NCBI GenBank assembly: GCA_009778065.1
Contig: WRKM01000026.1
Location: 1-40,947, forward strand
Reading direction: 5' to 3'
Length of the DNA stretch: 40,947 bases
From: Oscillospiraceae bacterium
GTDB taxonomy: Bacteria > Bacillota > Clostridia > Oscillospirales > Ruminococcaceae
The position numbers and the translations under genes were made by a program. Positions 12,796 to 20,915 of the stretch are shown in pieces; the first letter of the stretch is position 1, and every line of letters begins with the position of its first letter. Under the pieces are notes generated by a model. That model ran no database searches and had not been told where the DNA came from. It worked only from the letters and a program-made list of their open reading frames with translations.

Positions 12796-15475
12796 TGTAG
12801 CGAAAGAAAAAGAGCCTGCGCCGTTCCCACTCGAATTTTCGGAGCGTTACAGGGCGGTGGAGTGCTTATCACATAACGAAATTTCGGAAACCTATCTTGT
12901 AAAGTCGCTTGAAAACGGCTCTACATACGTTGCGAAGATTTACGAAAGATTCTTTGCCGAGGGCGGTACGGACGAGCGGAAAATTTTGGCAGAGCTTAAT
13001 CACCCTGCCGTTCCTAAGCTTATTGACAGCATCGAAACTGCCGAACACATTTATGTCATTCGTGAGTATATTGAGGGGCAGACCCTTGAGAAAGTGCAAA
13101 TCCCTGTCGGGGAGCGTTTCGCGCTGAACGTCGGGGTACAGCTTTGCGATATTCTCACCTATTTGCATACACAAACTCCGCCGATTATTCACAGGGATAT
13201 AAAGCCGCAGAACGTCATAATTGACGGCGAGAATAAAATCAGTTTGATTGATTTCGGTATTGCGCGGCGGTATAGCGACACACAGGAAAAAGACACCCAC
13301 CTTGTCGCCTCGGACGGGTATTCGCCGCCGGAGCAGTACGGGTATAAGCAAACGGACAGCCTTTCTGATATTTATTCGCTCGGAATTATGCTGTGCTGGA
13401 TTTTGACAGGCTCGTCTGACATTTTAGAGACCGAGAACCTTAACAACCGCGCATTAGCGCGTGTGGTTCAAAAATGCGCCGCTTTCGACCCGAAGAACCG
13501 TTACAAGACCGCCGAATCCGTCAAGACGGCATTGCTTCGCGCTTGTAATAAAAACAAGTATTGGAAAGCCGCGGCTTTGTCGGCGGCAGTTGTGCTGATG
13601 CTTGCGGGGAGTTTTATTCTCGGCAGAATTACCGCGCCTAATGTAGGGCGCGTATATCTTGCGCAGTGCGCCATCGCGCCGCAAGCTCAAGAAAACACTC
13701 CGCACGTTTACGAAAACGAAACGCTCAACGAAACACCCGACCCCGAACCCCCGATTATTCAAGAGACCGTTATATTTAAAGAGCCGCTTATAGAAGCGGC
13801 GGTCAGACTTATATTAGATTTAGACGATGGTGAGGAAATCACAACAACGCAATTACACCTAATTAGGGACATAAACATTGATTCTAACCGAATTTTCAAG
13901 GACAGTGACGACTATCATCAAAACTATTTCGACCGCGGCTACAGCTTAGTGCAGTCCGCACCTATTACTTCGCTTGAAGATTTAGAACTCATGCCCTATT
14001 TAGATACCGTAAGGATTCAAAATCAACATATTGAAGACATAGAGCCGCTATTCGGGTTGCATTATTTGAGCAATCTATCTCTTGCCGATAATCCGATTAC
14101 AGATTTTTCTCCGCTTGAGTATTTGCAGAATTTACACGATGTTGATATATCGAGTACTTTAATAAATGATATTTCGCCGTTTTATAATTTGCCGAAACTT
14201 AGGCGGCTCATATTGAATAACAGCCCATATTTTGACGGCGAGCAACTGAGCGGTTTAAAGAGCGTTCAAGACCTCAGTGTATCACAACACAACGACGCGC
14301 ATAAATATTTGCCGAACATTCCTTTAACGCACCTGCATTTAACTGATAGCGATTTCGACTCTCTCGATTGGGTTTTGCATCTTAAAGAAAATTTAGAGTT
14401 TTTAGCGGTATTCAATACTGATTTGGTTAATCTTTCGGGTATTGAAGAATTTACAAAACTTAGTATTTTAAAGATACATCATTGTAATATAAGAGACTTA
14501 ACACCGCTGTTATCTTTGCCTAATCTGAGAGAAATAGAAGTAGACGAGAGTATGCGCGGCGCGGTTGAGATGATAGAGGGAACGGCAGGGTTTGAAATTA
14601 TTTTTGTGGGGCAGTCTAAGGAGCCAATTTCATTCAAAGAGCCGCTTATAGAAGCGGCGGTGAGATATATGCTTGATTTAGACGAGAACGAGGAAATAAC
14701 CGAAGAACAACTGCATTTAATCAGAGAAATACATATTGAAAGCAACCGCATTTTTAAAGACATCGCCGATTACCACCAAAACCACGCCGACCAAAATTAT
14801 AACGTAGTATTAAAACCGCCTATAACATCGCTTGAAGACTTAAAACTCATGCCGAATTTAGATACTGTAAGAATTGGATTTCAAGATATAACTAATATTG
14901 AGCCTTTATCTGAATTAACTCATTTGCGCGTATTAGAATTTTTGCATAACCCTGTTTCGGATTTTTCGCCGCTTCAATCGCTGAATTATTTGCACAGTGT
15001 AAATATAACAAGCGCGCCGATAACCGACCTTTCGCCTTTTTATGAGCTTCCAAATCTTGAAATCTTGGTTTTAAACGGCTGTACCCAATACGAACCCTCA
15101 CAACTTTTGAGTTTACCCGGCAATGTAAAAAGTCTCCACATACTCGGACACCCGGAAGCGTATAAATACCTGCCCGACAATCAGTTTTTTTCGCTCACTC
15201 TGTGCAACAGTGATTTCGATTCGCTTGAATATATTTCGTCTTTTAAATCAAGCTTGCGCGACCTTTGGATTTATAATACAAAGTTGACATCGCTTGACGG
15301 TATAGAGGAATTTACAAGTCTTGAAGTTTTGAGTATGACACAGACGGGCATTTCTGACTTATCGCCGCTGTTGTCTTTACCGAATTTGCGGTATGTTGAG
15401 GTCAGCGAGAGTATGCGTGGGGCGGTTGAGGCGATTGAAGAAGCGGCGGGGTTTGAGGTTAGGTTTGGGGGGTAA
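12776..15475 (+). CDS. Hanks-type Ser/Thr kinase with an outer duplicated leucine-rich-repeat region
   Basis: The 899-residue receptor-like kinase has a catalytic domain at about residues 20-255, with YVAKIY (ATP lysine), HRDIKPQN (139-146, catalytic D141), DFG (159-161) and the activation segment SDGYSPPEQYG. The glycine-rich loop is poor (LSHNEISETYLV). One membrane helix lies at about 265-286. Outside the cell there is an acidic linker, then two copies of a 286-residue module (334-619 and 620-899). Each module starts FKEPLIEAAVR, carries leucine-rich repeats of the ITDLSPLxxLPNL type, and ends ESMRGAVE. LRR modules bind proteins or peptides. The kinase presumably signals inward, perhaps to the overlapping HTH protein. 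The start ATG follows GGGGGAG. Confidence 0.88.
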   Translation: MIITENNVAKEKEPAPFPLEFSERYRAVECLSHNEISETYLVKSLENGSTYVAKIYERFFAEGGTDERKILAELNHPAVPKLIDSIETAEHIYVIREYIEGQTLEKVQIPVGERFALNVGVQLCDILTYLHTQTPPIIHRDIKPQNVIIDGENKISLIDFGIARRYSDTQEKDTHLVASDGYSPPEQYGYKQTDSLSDIYSLGIMLCWILTGSSDILETENLNNRALARVVQKCAAFDPKNRYKTAESVKTALLRACNKNKYWKAAALSAAVVLMLAGSFILGRITAPNVGRVYLAQCAIAPQAQENTPHVYENETLNETPDPEPPIIQETVIFKEPLIEAAVRLILDLDDGEEITTTQLHLIRDINIDSNRIFKDSDDYHQNYFDRGYSLVQSAPITSLEDLELMPYLDTVRIQNQHIEDIEPLFGLHYLSNLSLADNPITDFSPLEYLQNLHDVDISSTLINDISPFYNLPKLRRLILNNSPYFDGEQLSGLKSVQDLSVSQHNDAHKYLPNIPLTHLHLTDSDFDSLDWVLHLKENLEFLAVFNTDLVNLSGIEEFTKLSILKIHHCNIRDLTPLLSLPNLREIEVDESMRGAVEMIEGTAGFEIIFVGQSKEPISFKEPLIEAAVRYMLDLDENEEITEEQLHLIREIHIESNRIFKDIADYHQNHADQNYNVVLKPPITSLEDLKLMPNLDTVRIGFQDITNIEPLSELTHLRVLEFLHNPVSDFSPLQSLNYLHSVNITSAPITDLSPFYELPNLEILVLNGCTQYEPSQLLSLPGNVKSLHILGHPEAYKYLPDNQFFSLTLCNSDFDSLEYISSFKSSLRDLWIYNTKLTSLDGIEEFTSLEVLSMTQTGISDLSPLLSLPNLRYVEVSESMRGAVEAIEEAAGFEVRFGG
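13775..15475 (+). repeat. Tandem in-frame duplication of the LRR module (858-base unit)
   Basis: Copy one spans 13775-14632 and copy two 14633-15475. Both encode the same order of motifs, from FKEPLIEAAVR through SLEDL..MP.LDTVRI and SDFDSL to SMRGAVE. The copies keep the same length but have diverged clearly in sequence, so the duplication is old rather than an assembly error. Confidence 0.88.
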
Positions 15476-15511
15476 GAAGAATACCCGAAAAAACATTTTG
15501 GATTCTGTATA

Positions 15512-16702
15512 CTATTCAACCGAGAGCAGATAGCTCAGAAGTTTTTCAAATGTTCCTTCTTCAGCGTATGTCTTAAAAACACCCAAATAATCGCCTTCCG
15601 TAAATGTAAACGCAGTTACGTAAACCGCATCCCACGGGAAGATGTCTATAGACAGACCTTGACTCTCATTGTAAATCGTTATATTTATACTACCATACGG
15701 TTGAGGGTAGGTATAATTATTGATGTCGGGTATATCAGCGGGGGTATTATCTGCCCATTTTGAGAGAAGGCTGTATATCACATCTGATATTTCGGTATTT
15801 TCTTCACCGAACTCGAAATATCCGTATCCGTCGTCCGCGCTGTCAAAAACGCCGCCGGAATTATTAAAAGCGTAAAAGTATCCGACTAAGCGTATTCTGT
15901 GCTGTTCAGAGAGAAACATATCATAAAATTCAGAGAGCGTTGCGGCGTTAGTGAGTAGTCGCTCATTGTCAACCGAATCGACAAAAGTATATCCCTCCCC
16001 GGTCGCCGCCGCGATTTCCGGAGTATAATTTGTTATCGAGTATTCTCTGACGGGTAATGTGTCGCTGATGCTGTCCCACAGGCTTCCGTCAGGCCAGTCC
16101 TTATAGGTCGGATAATCGTAATAAGAATAATATAGTTCGTTTACCGCAAAGTGGTCTGCGGCATGGTCAGTATCGGGTGCGACTTCTGCGGCTGATTCCC
16201 CCGAATCCGGTGCGGCAGAGGGTGCGGGTGCGGGCGCGGGCGGGGCGGCGGCTACGTGTGCGGCGGATTCAGGCGCAGTTGCGGGTGCGGGTGCAAAGTC
16301 GGGTTCAGGTATGACGTCATATCCGTCATAAGCACTATCATTATCGGCGCCGTAGTCGTATTCTGCGGATTCCTGCTGAATATTATTTTCTTCGGGTATA
16401 ATGAGCGAATCTTCAATTGACGGACTATTATCTGCCCTAAGTTCAGCTGAATACGAATCACGGGGCGTATTTAATTCCGAGAGCATCGGCACACCGCGAA
16501 GCAGTGCGGGTATAACGACCGCCGCCGCTACGAGTATGAAGATTCCCGCCGCCGCCATCGCGTATTGCGTCACGGGGATTCTTTTAAACAGATGTGCGGA
16601 TTTATCAGACTCACTCCGCATTTTTAAAAGAATGTCGTTAACAACGGCTTCATCGGCGCGTATTGATTTCATATCATTTATATATGCTTCACGAAAAGTC
16701 AT
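15512..16702 (-). CDS. Membrane anti-sigma factor-like protein, partner of the ECF sigma factor
   Basis: The 396-residue protein has a short cytosolic N-terminus (about 1-43). It contains no HxxxCxxC zinc motif, so it is not a ZAS-type anti-sigma domain. One membrane helix follows at about 44-66 (YAMAAAGIFILVAAAVVIPAL). Outside there is a long acidic then Ala/Pro-rich spacer (about 105-165) and a C-terminal domain with many Tyr and Asp. The ATG at 16702 lies inside the last codons of the sigma gene and follows AGGAG, so the two are co-translated. An upstream TTG at 16711 sits on the ribosome site. Genes in this position normally hold the sigma factor at the membrane until an envelope signal releases it. 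The outer domain is unknown to me. Confidence 0.75.
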   Translation of the reverse strand: MTFREAYINDMKSIRADEAVVNDILLKMRSESDKSAHLFKRIPVTQYAMAAAGIFILVAAAVVIPALLRGVPMLSELNTPRDSYSAELRADNSPSIEDSLIIPEENNIQQESAEYDYGADNDSAYDGYDVIPEPDFAPAPATAPESAAHVAAAPPAPAPAPSAAPDSGESAAEVAPDTDHAADHFAVNELYYSYYDYPTYKDWPDGSLWDSISDTLPVREYSITNYTPEIAAATGEGYTFVDSVDNERLLTNAATLSEFYDMFLSEQHRIRLVGYFYAFNNSGGVFDSADDGYGYFEFGEENTEISDVIYSLLSKWADNTPADIPDINNYTYPQPYGSINITIYNESQGLSIDIFPWDAVYVTAFTFTEGDYLGVFKTYAEEGTFEKLLSYLLSVE

Positions 16703-17252
16703 TAAAATCAACTCCTATCTCTTTAAAATCTCCAAGATTGTTTAATTTCTCTTTCAACATATTCCGAGCTCTGTGAAGATGAGATTTAACGGTATTGAGC
16801 GTCTGTCCGGTAGCTTGGCATATTGCGGTCAGCGGTAAATCTTCATAATAAAACAGGTGTATGACCGTGCGGTATTTTTTCGGTAAATCCATGACAGCCG
16901 AAAGAACAACGCTTTTAGTTTCAAATCTTTCTATCTCATTGTTGGAGAAGGCGTCTGCGCCGGACAAAGCCTCATCAGTGAACTCGACAGACGAACGCCT
17001 CCGGTTCCATGAAGATAAAACTAAGGTTTTAGAGGTATTTACAGTAGTTTTGATTAGCCACGCCTTCCTGTGTTCTTCATCGTTATAGGTTTTATCTGCC
17101 CGTATGTACTTTAAGAAAACATCCTGCGTTATATCATTTGCGTCATGCGTATTTTTCACGCGGGAGAAAGCCAGACGGTAAACCATATCGGAATATATGC
17201 GTAAAACATCTTCAAAACTATCCTTCGTGCACAAGGATAATTCCATTCTCAT
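16689..17252 (-). CDS. ECF-family RNA polymerase sigma factor
   Basis: The 187-residue protein has region 2 with YRLAFSRVKNTHDANDITQDVFLKYIRA, and region 4 with LPKKYRTVIHLFYYEDLPLTAICQATGQTLNTVKSHLHRARNMLKEKL, the helix-turn-helix that reads the -35 element. Length and order match group 4 (ECF) sigma factors. ATGs at 17252 and 17246 are both possible. The second is better spaced from GGGAAGGG. It overlaps its anti-sigma gene by 14 bases. A self-type promoter lies just upstream at 17295-17318, in line with autoregulation. Confidence 0.93.
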   Translation of the reverse strand: MRMELSLCTKDSFEDVLRIYSDMVYRLAFSRVKNTHDANDITQDVFLKYIRADKTYNDEEHRKAWLIKTTVNTSKTLVLSSWNRRRSSVEFTDEALSGADAFSNNEIERFETKSVVLSAVMDLPKKYRTVIHLFYYEDLPLTAICQATGQTLNTVKSHLHRARNMLKEKLNNLGDFKEIGVDFNDFS

Positions 17253-17294
17253 TTTCCCTTCCCTAAATGTTATAAAAGCATTTCACATTAAACA

Positions 17295-17318
17295 CTACGC
17301 AACCATGTAAAAGGTTGC
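17295..17318 (-). promoter_or_regulatory. ECF-type, probably autoregulated, promoter
   Basis: On the minus strand GCAACCTTTT (-35, from 17318) and CGTAG (-10, 17299-17295) have the AAC and CGT cores typical of ECF promoters, 13 bases apart. They lie about 45 bases before the sigma gene. No good sigma-A boxes are present. The GCAACC -35 is also one arm of an inverted repeat (GCAACC at 17299-17304, GGTTGC at 17313-17318). Confidence 0.62.
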
Positions 17319-17329
17319 AAAACTTATTT

Positions 17330-18496
17330 TCATTTTATAACCTGACCGTTAATCACGACCAATTTCGGCTCTTTCATAAAATCATAAAATTTGCCCTCAA
17401 ACAGCACTAAATCAGCATCTTTTCCTATTTCTATACTGCCTGTCCTGTCGGCAATTCCGCTGATTTGAGCCGCGTTAATTGTTATAGCCCTGAGTGCCTC
17501 CTCTTCGTCTAAGCCGCCCTTTACAGCTAACCCCGCCGTGAGCGGCAGGTATTGTATCGGCGTTACAGGATGGTCGGTACAGAGGGCAATTTTTACGCCC
17601 GCCGCGTGGAGCTTTGCCGCTGTATCAATACGCAGATTCACAAGTTCGGGTTTACTCCGCTCACAGATAATAGGTCCGACTACACATGCCGTGTTCTCGT
17701 TGTGAAGCTCTTCGGCAATTATTCCGCCTTCGGTAGCGTGAACAATTACATAGCCGAAGCCAAACTCTTTAGCGAGCCGTAAGCCCGTGAAAATATCATC
17801 TGTGCGATGGCAGTGAATGTGAGCGTTTATTTCTCCTTTTAAAAGCGGAATTAACGCTTCGTTTTTAATATCATAGTCAGGCGGCTCTGTTGCATCAGGC
17901 GTGTTCTTTGTGGTTTCGTACCTATCGAGCTGTTCCATGTAGCGTTTCGCCTTATAGAGTTGTTCGCGGATTACGGCGGCGACAGCCATGCGGGTAGTGG
18001 GCGTTTCATCGCGGTCGTTGTAGCAGGTTTTCGGATTTTCTCCGAGAGCCATTTTTAAAGCGACAGGCGATTTTATAACCAGCTTGTCAATCTGTTTCGA
18101 GCCGTATGTCTTCATGGCGAGTAGTTCTCCGCCGAGAGGGTTAGCACTGCCCACTCCCGAAACAACGCAGGTGACGCCCGCTTTTGCCGCCTCGGTAAAG
18201 GAAAAATCGCGCGGGTTAATCATGTCTATTGCACGCAAATGAGGCGCGACAGGGTCAGTAATCTCATTTGCATCCGTTCCCTCGAAGCCCAGTCCGTTTT
18301 CAAAGACCCCCAAATGACAGTGACTGTCAATGAATCCGGGACAGAGGGTAAGCCCGTTTGCGTCTATGTCGTTTTCGGTTAAAACGGGCGGCTTTCCTGC
18401 GGCGACCGTTGTGATTTTCCCGTCATGAAATTCTACGAAGCCGTTGTCTATATTGCCGTTTGCCATAGTTTTAATTGAAGCGTTATAAATAATCAT
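17330..18496 (-). CDS. Metal-dependent amidohydrolase (imidazolonepropionase-like family)
   Basis: The 388-residue protein opens with the small beta-domain and then PGFIDSHCHLG, the HxH metal pair. HIHCH, VHATEG and the CTDHPVTP aspartate follow, and a closing GSIEIGKDADLVLFEG segment completes the TIM-barrel amidohydrolase pattern. Relatives hydrolyse cyclic amides or imines, and the true substrate is unknown. The gene starts 14 bases inside the end of aroK and is the last of the fabD-aroE-aroK operon, so it is co-translated with shikimate genes without an obvious pathway link. Confidence 0.85.
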   Translation of the reverse strand: MIIYNASIKTMANGNIDNGFVEFHDGKITTVAAGKPPVLTENDIDANGLTLCPGFIDSHCHLGVFENGLGFEGTDANEITDPVAPHLRAIDMINPRDFSFTEAAKAGVTCVVSGVGSANPLGGELLAMKTYGSKQIDKLVIKSPVALKMALGENPKTCYNDRDETPTTRMAVAAVIREQLYKAKRYMEQLDRYETTKNTPDATEPPDYDIKNEALIPLLKGEINAHIHCHRTDDIFTGLRLAKEFGFGYVIVHATEGGIIAEELHNENTACVVGPIICERSKPELVNLRIDTAAKLHAAGVKIALCTDHPVTPIQYLPLTAGLAVKGGLDEEEALRAITINAAQISGIADRTGSIEIGKDADLVLFEGKFYDFMKEPKLVVINGQVIK

Positions 18497-18977
18497 GTTT
18501 TTTTCTCCCGATTAAATCAATTATTTCGCGTTCGTCAGTGAGTATATAATCCGCAGTTTTTTTATAATGCTCCTCACGCACCTTATAGAGTGTGAAAAGC
18601 TCTTCTTTACTTTTACCTGCGGCATTTGGTCGCTTATCATCGCCATCGTTTTTTATGCGTTCAAAGCAGATGTCGAAGGGCGTATTTAAGAATATGACAA
18701 TGGCATGTTCTTTTGCGTATAAGGCGGTTTCCGGATTTGTCAACGCCCCTCCGCCAAGAGAAATTATATCGGACTCTACCTCCTGCAAGGCTTTAAGTTC
18801 AACAGAGCGAAAAAATTTCTCTCCGCGGGTTTTAAAAATCTCAGGAATATTTATACCCTCGCGCTTTGTTATATATTCGTCAAGGTCAACAAAACAAAGC
18901 CCCGTTTCACTCGCGGCTTTTCGTCCTGTGTAAGACTTTCCCGAACCCATAAATCCGTATAAATAAACAGGCTTCAT
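18483..18977 (-). CDS. aroK: Shikimate kinase
   Basis: The 164-residue enzyme has the P-loop GFMGSGKS (8-15), the shikimate-binding D32 region FVDLDEYI, R50 and R56 in KTRGEKFFR, the GGG loop (74-76), and the lid DKRPNA. It phosphorylates shikimate with ATP in aromatic amino acid synthesis. Its ATG overlaps the aroE stop by 4 bases, and its own end overlaps the amidohydrolase start, so translation is coupled along the operon. Confidence 0.95.
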   Translation of the reverse strand: MKPVYLYGFMGSGKSYTGRKAASETGLCFVDLDEYITKREGINIPEIFKTRGEKFFRSVELKALQEVESDIISLGGGALTNPETALYAKEHAIVIFLNTPFDICFERIKNDGDDKRPNAAGKSKEELFTLYKVREEHYKKTADYILTDEREIIDLIGRKKHDYL

Positions 18978-19762
18978 ATCAACTTTTTTTCAACCGCCTT
19001 TATAATTTCTTCTGCCCCGTCTTCATCTGCTTTTCCCCCGTACCAAATCTCATGAGACTTAATTGCCTGCCAAACAAGCATGGTAAGACCGTTTAAAACT
19101 TTCGCGCCTTTTTGTTTGGCGAGCCGAAGCAATTTCGTTTCAGAAGGGTTATAGACTATATCGAGGACAAATTCCGCACTGACTCTTTCAAAATCAATGG
19201 GAGAAGCATCAGTGTTCGGATGCATACCCACAGGCGTTGAGTTAATCAGCAGGTCGAACTCGCCCTTCAGCTCATTTATTTGTACTGTTTTTGTATTTTC
19301 GGGGCAATTTTTTAACCTCGATACATCAATCTCAGCGACTGTAAGTTTTCCGCCCGCTTTTCCGACAGCGTGAGCGACCATTTTACCCGCGCCGCCGTAG
19401 CCGAGGAGGCAGACCCTTGAGCCTTGTTTAAAACTTGCGCCGAGAATTTCAATGGACTTTTTAAAGCCGTAAACATCGGTATTATAGCCGACCTTTTCTT
19501 TCACACAGTTGACTGCGCCGCATGACGAGCTGTCATCTAAACTTTCGCAGTATGGAATAATAAGCTCTTTAAGCGGAATAGTGACATTAAAACCATCAAG
19601 CAAGGACAGCAATTCATATTTTTTTTCAAGCTCAGCGGGTGAAATCTCATAAAGCGAATAATCGTGTCCGAGATTGTTTCTTTTAAATATTTCCCCATGA
19701 ATAAAGGGCGAAAGCGAATGTCCGAGCGGATATCCCACTAAGCCGTAATTCTTTTTTTTCAT
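18974..19762 (-). CDS. aroE: Shikimate dehydrogenase
   Basis: The 262-residue enzyme shows the substrate serines SLS (16-18), catalytic K65 in NVTIPLKE, N85 and D96 (NTDVYGF), and the NADP loop GYGGAGK. It reduces 3-dehydroshikimate to shikimate. The usual GAVNT is GAVNC here, a mild change. It overlaps fabD by 4 bases upstream and aroK by 4 bases downstream. Confidence 0.96.
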   Translation of the reverse strand: MKKKNYGLVGYPLGHSLSPFIHGEIFKRNNLGHDYSLYEISPAELEKKYELLSLLDGFNVTIPLKELIIPYCESLDDSSSCGAVNCVKEKVGYNTDVYGFKKSIEILGASFKQGSRVCLLGYGGAGKMVAHAVGKAGGKLTVAEIDVSRLKNCPENTKTVQINELKGEFDLLINSTPVGMHPNTDASPIDFERVSAEFVLDIVYNPSETKLLRLAKQKGAKVLNGLTMLVWQAIKSHEIWYGGKADEDGAEEIIKAVEKKLI

Positions 19763-20706
19763 TTTAACACTTCCTTTGCCGTTTCGAGCGATTTTAAATC
19801 TTCAATATTGCATATTTTAACCTCTGTCAGCGTTTTCCCGACTAATCCCGACAAAACCTTACCGGGACCAAATTCCGCAAAAGTATTAAAACCGTCTCTT
19901 CTCATGGCGTGAAGTTGGTCGGTGAACCTTACGGGCGAGTAGATATGTCTTGCGAGATATTCGGGGAAATCGGAAAAGTCATTAAGCATGTTCCCTGTTA
20001 CATTTGAATAAAAAGGGATTTCAGGCGTTTTGAAGCTAATACCCGCGATTCTTTCCTTAAATTCTTCCGCCGCCTCTTTCATAAGCGCGGAGTGGAACGC
20101 CGCCGCTACTTTAAGACGTATTACTTTTTTTACGCCTTCGGCTTTGAGGAGTTCTTCGGCTTTGGAGAGACCTTCGTCTGTTCCGGCGATTACGGTCTGT
20201 TTGGGCGAGTTGTAGTTCACAGCTTCGACATATTCATCAAGCTTTTTAACCGCAAGGCAGACCTTTTCGACGACGGCGGACTCACAGCCTAAAACCGCCG
20301 CCATACCGCCCTTTGAGTTTTGTGCCGCCTTGTGCATGACCTCGCTTCTTATCTTGAGCAGGTTAAAGCCGTTTTCGAGCGTAACCGCTCCGCAGACGAC
20401 TAAAGCGGCGTATTCACCGAGAGAATGACCCGCTACGGAAAGATGTTCCGAGACGACTATTCCCGACTCTCTTGCGGCGTACAGAGCGGCGACAGACATC
20501 GCGAATACTGCGGGTTGAACAACTAACGTACTTTCAAGTTCGCCGTTATCAATTTTCTCTCGCAAATTAAAACCTATGATTTCGCTCCCAAGTGTGAAAA
20601 CCTCCCTTACACAGGTAAATCTTTCGACAAGCTCTTTGCCCATTTCGGCATATTGTGAGCCTTGCCCTGAAAATAAAAGCGCGGTTTTAGTCATAATGTT
20701 TACCAT
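19759..20706 (-). CDS. fabD: Malonyl-CoA:ACP transacylase
   Basis: The 315-residue enzyme (start at 20706) has the oxyanion loop GQGSQ (14-18), the nucleophile S95 in GHSLGEYAAL, R120 and catalytic H205 in AAFHSALM. It loads malonyl units onto ACP for the elongation enzymes encoded divergently. Start choice is uncertain. ATGs at 20706 and 20694 are both poorly spaced from GAAAGG, and a TTG further upstream at 20757 is unlikely. Firmicutes usually keep fabD inside the fab cluster between fabK and fabG. Here it leads a minus-strand operon with aroE and aroK. Confidence 0.95.
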   Translation of the reverse strand: MVNIMTKTALLFSGQGSQYAEMGKELVERFTCVREVFTLGSEIIGFNLREKIDNGELESTLVVQPAVFAMSVAALYAARESGIVVSEHLSVAGHSLGEYAALVVCGAVTLENGFNLLKIRSEVMHKAAQNSKGGMAAVLGCESAVVEKVCLAVKKLDEYVEAVNYNSPKQTVIAGTDEGLSKAEELLKAEGVKKVIRLKVAAAFHSALMKEAAEEFKERIAGISFKTPEIPFYSNVTGNMLNDFSDFPEYLARHIYSPVRFTDQLHAMRRDGFNTFAEFGPGKVLSGLVGKTLTEVKICNIEDLKSLETAKEVLK

Positions 20707-20741
20707 TGACCTTTCTCTTTTGTTGTTATATAAAAATAATG

Positions 20742-20770
20742 TTGACAAATTATTCAAAAACAGTTAAAAT
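20742..20770 (+). promoter_or_regulatory. Main promoter of the fatty-acid cluster
   Basis: TTGACA (20742-20747) and TAAAAT (20765-20770) are 17 bases apart. The transcript would have a leader of about 140 bases before fabH. The divergent fabD promoter must overlap this region, but I see only weak candidates for it. Confidence 0.78.
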
Positions 20771-20775
20771 GGAAG

Positions 20776-20793
20776 ATAGTGGTATCGCACTAT
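20776..20793 (+). promoter_or_regulatory. Inverted repeat with T-run right at the fab start site
   Basis: ATAGTG (20776-20781) pairs with CACTAT (20788-20793) around GTATCG, followed by TTTTT. Its place at the start point of transcription suits a repressor site for a fatty-acid regulator of the FabT or FapR kind. As RNA it could also be a weak early terminator. It does not match the known FapR consensus that I recall. Confidence 0.45.
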
Positions 20794-20915
20794 TTTTATT
20801 ATATATGATTTCGCGGCTAAAATCAAGGAGTAATATTTAAAAGTTTTAAGGCAAATTTTATAATTGAAGAGAATATATTTACGGCTCCCGTATGCCGATA
20901 AAGGAATGGTGAGAA

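Noticed and set aside
17299-17318. GCAACC/GGTTGC inverted repeat as terminator of the amidohydrolase operon
   Set aside because: The 6-bp stem is not followed by a T-run on the minus strand, and the sequence is better explained as an ECF promoter.
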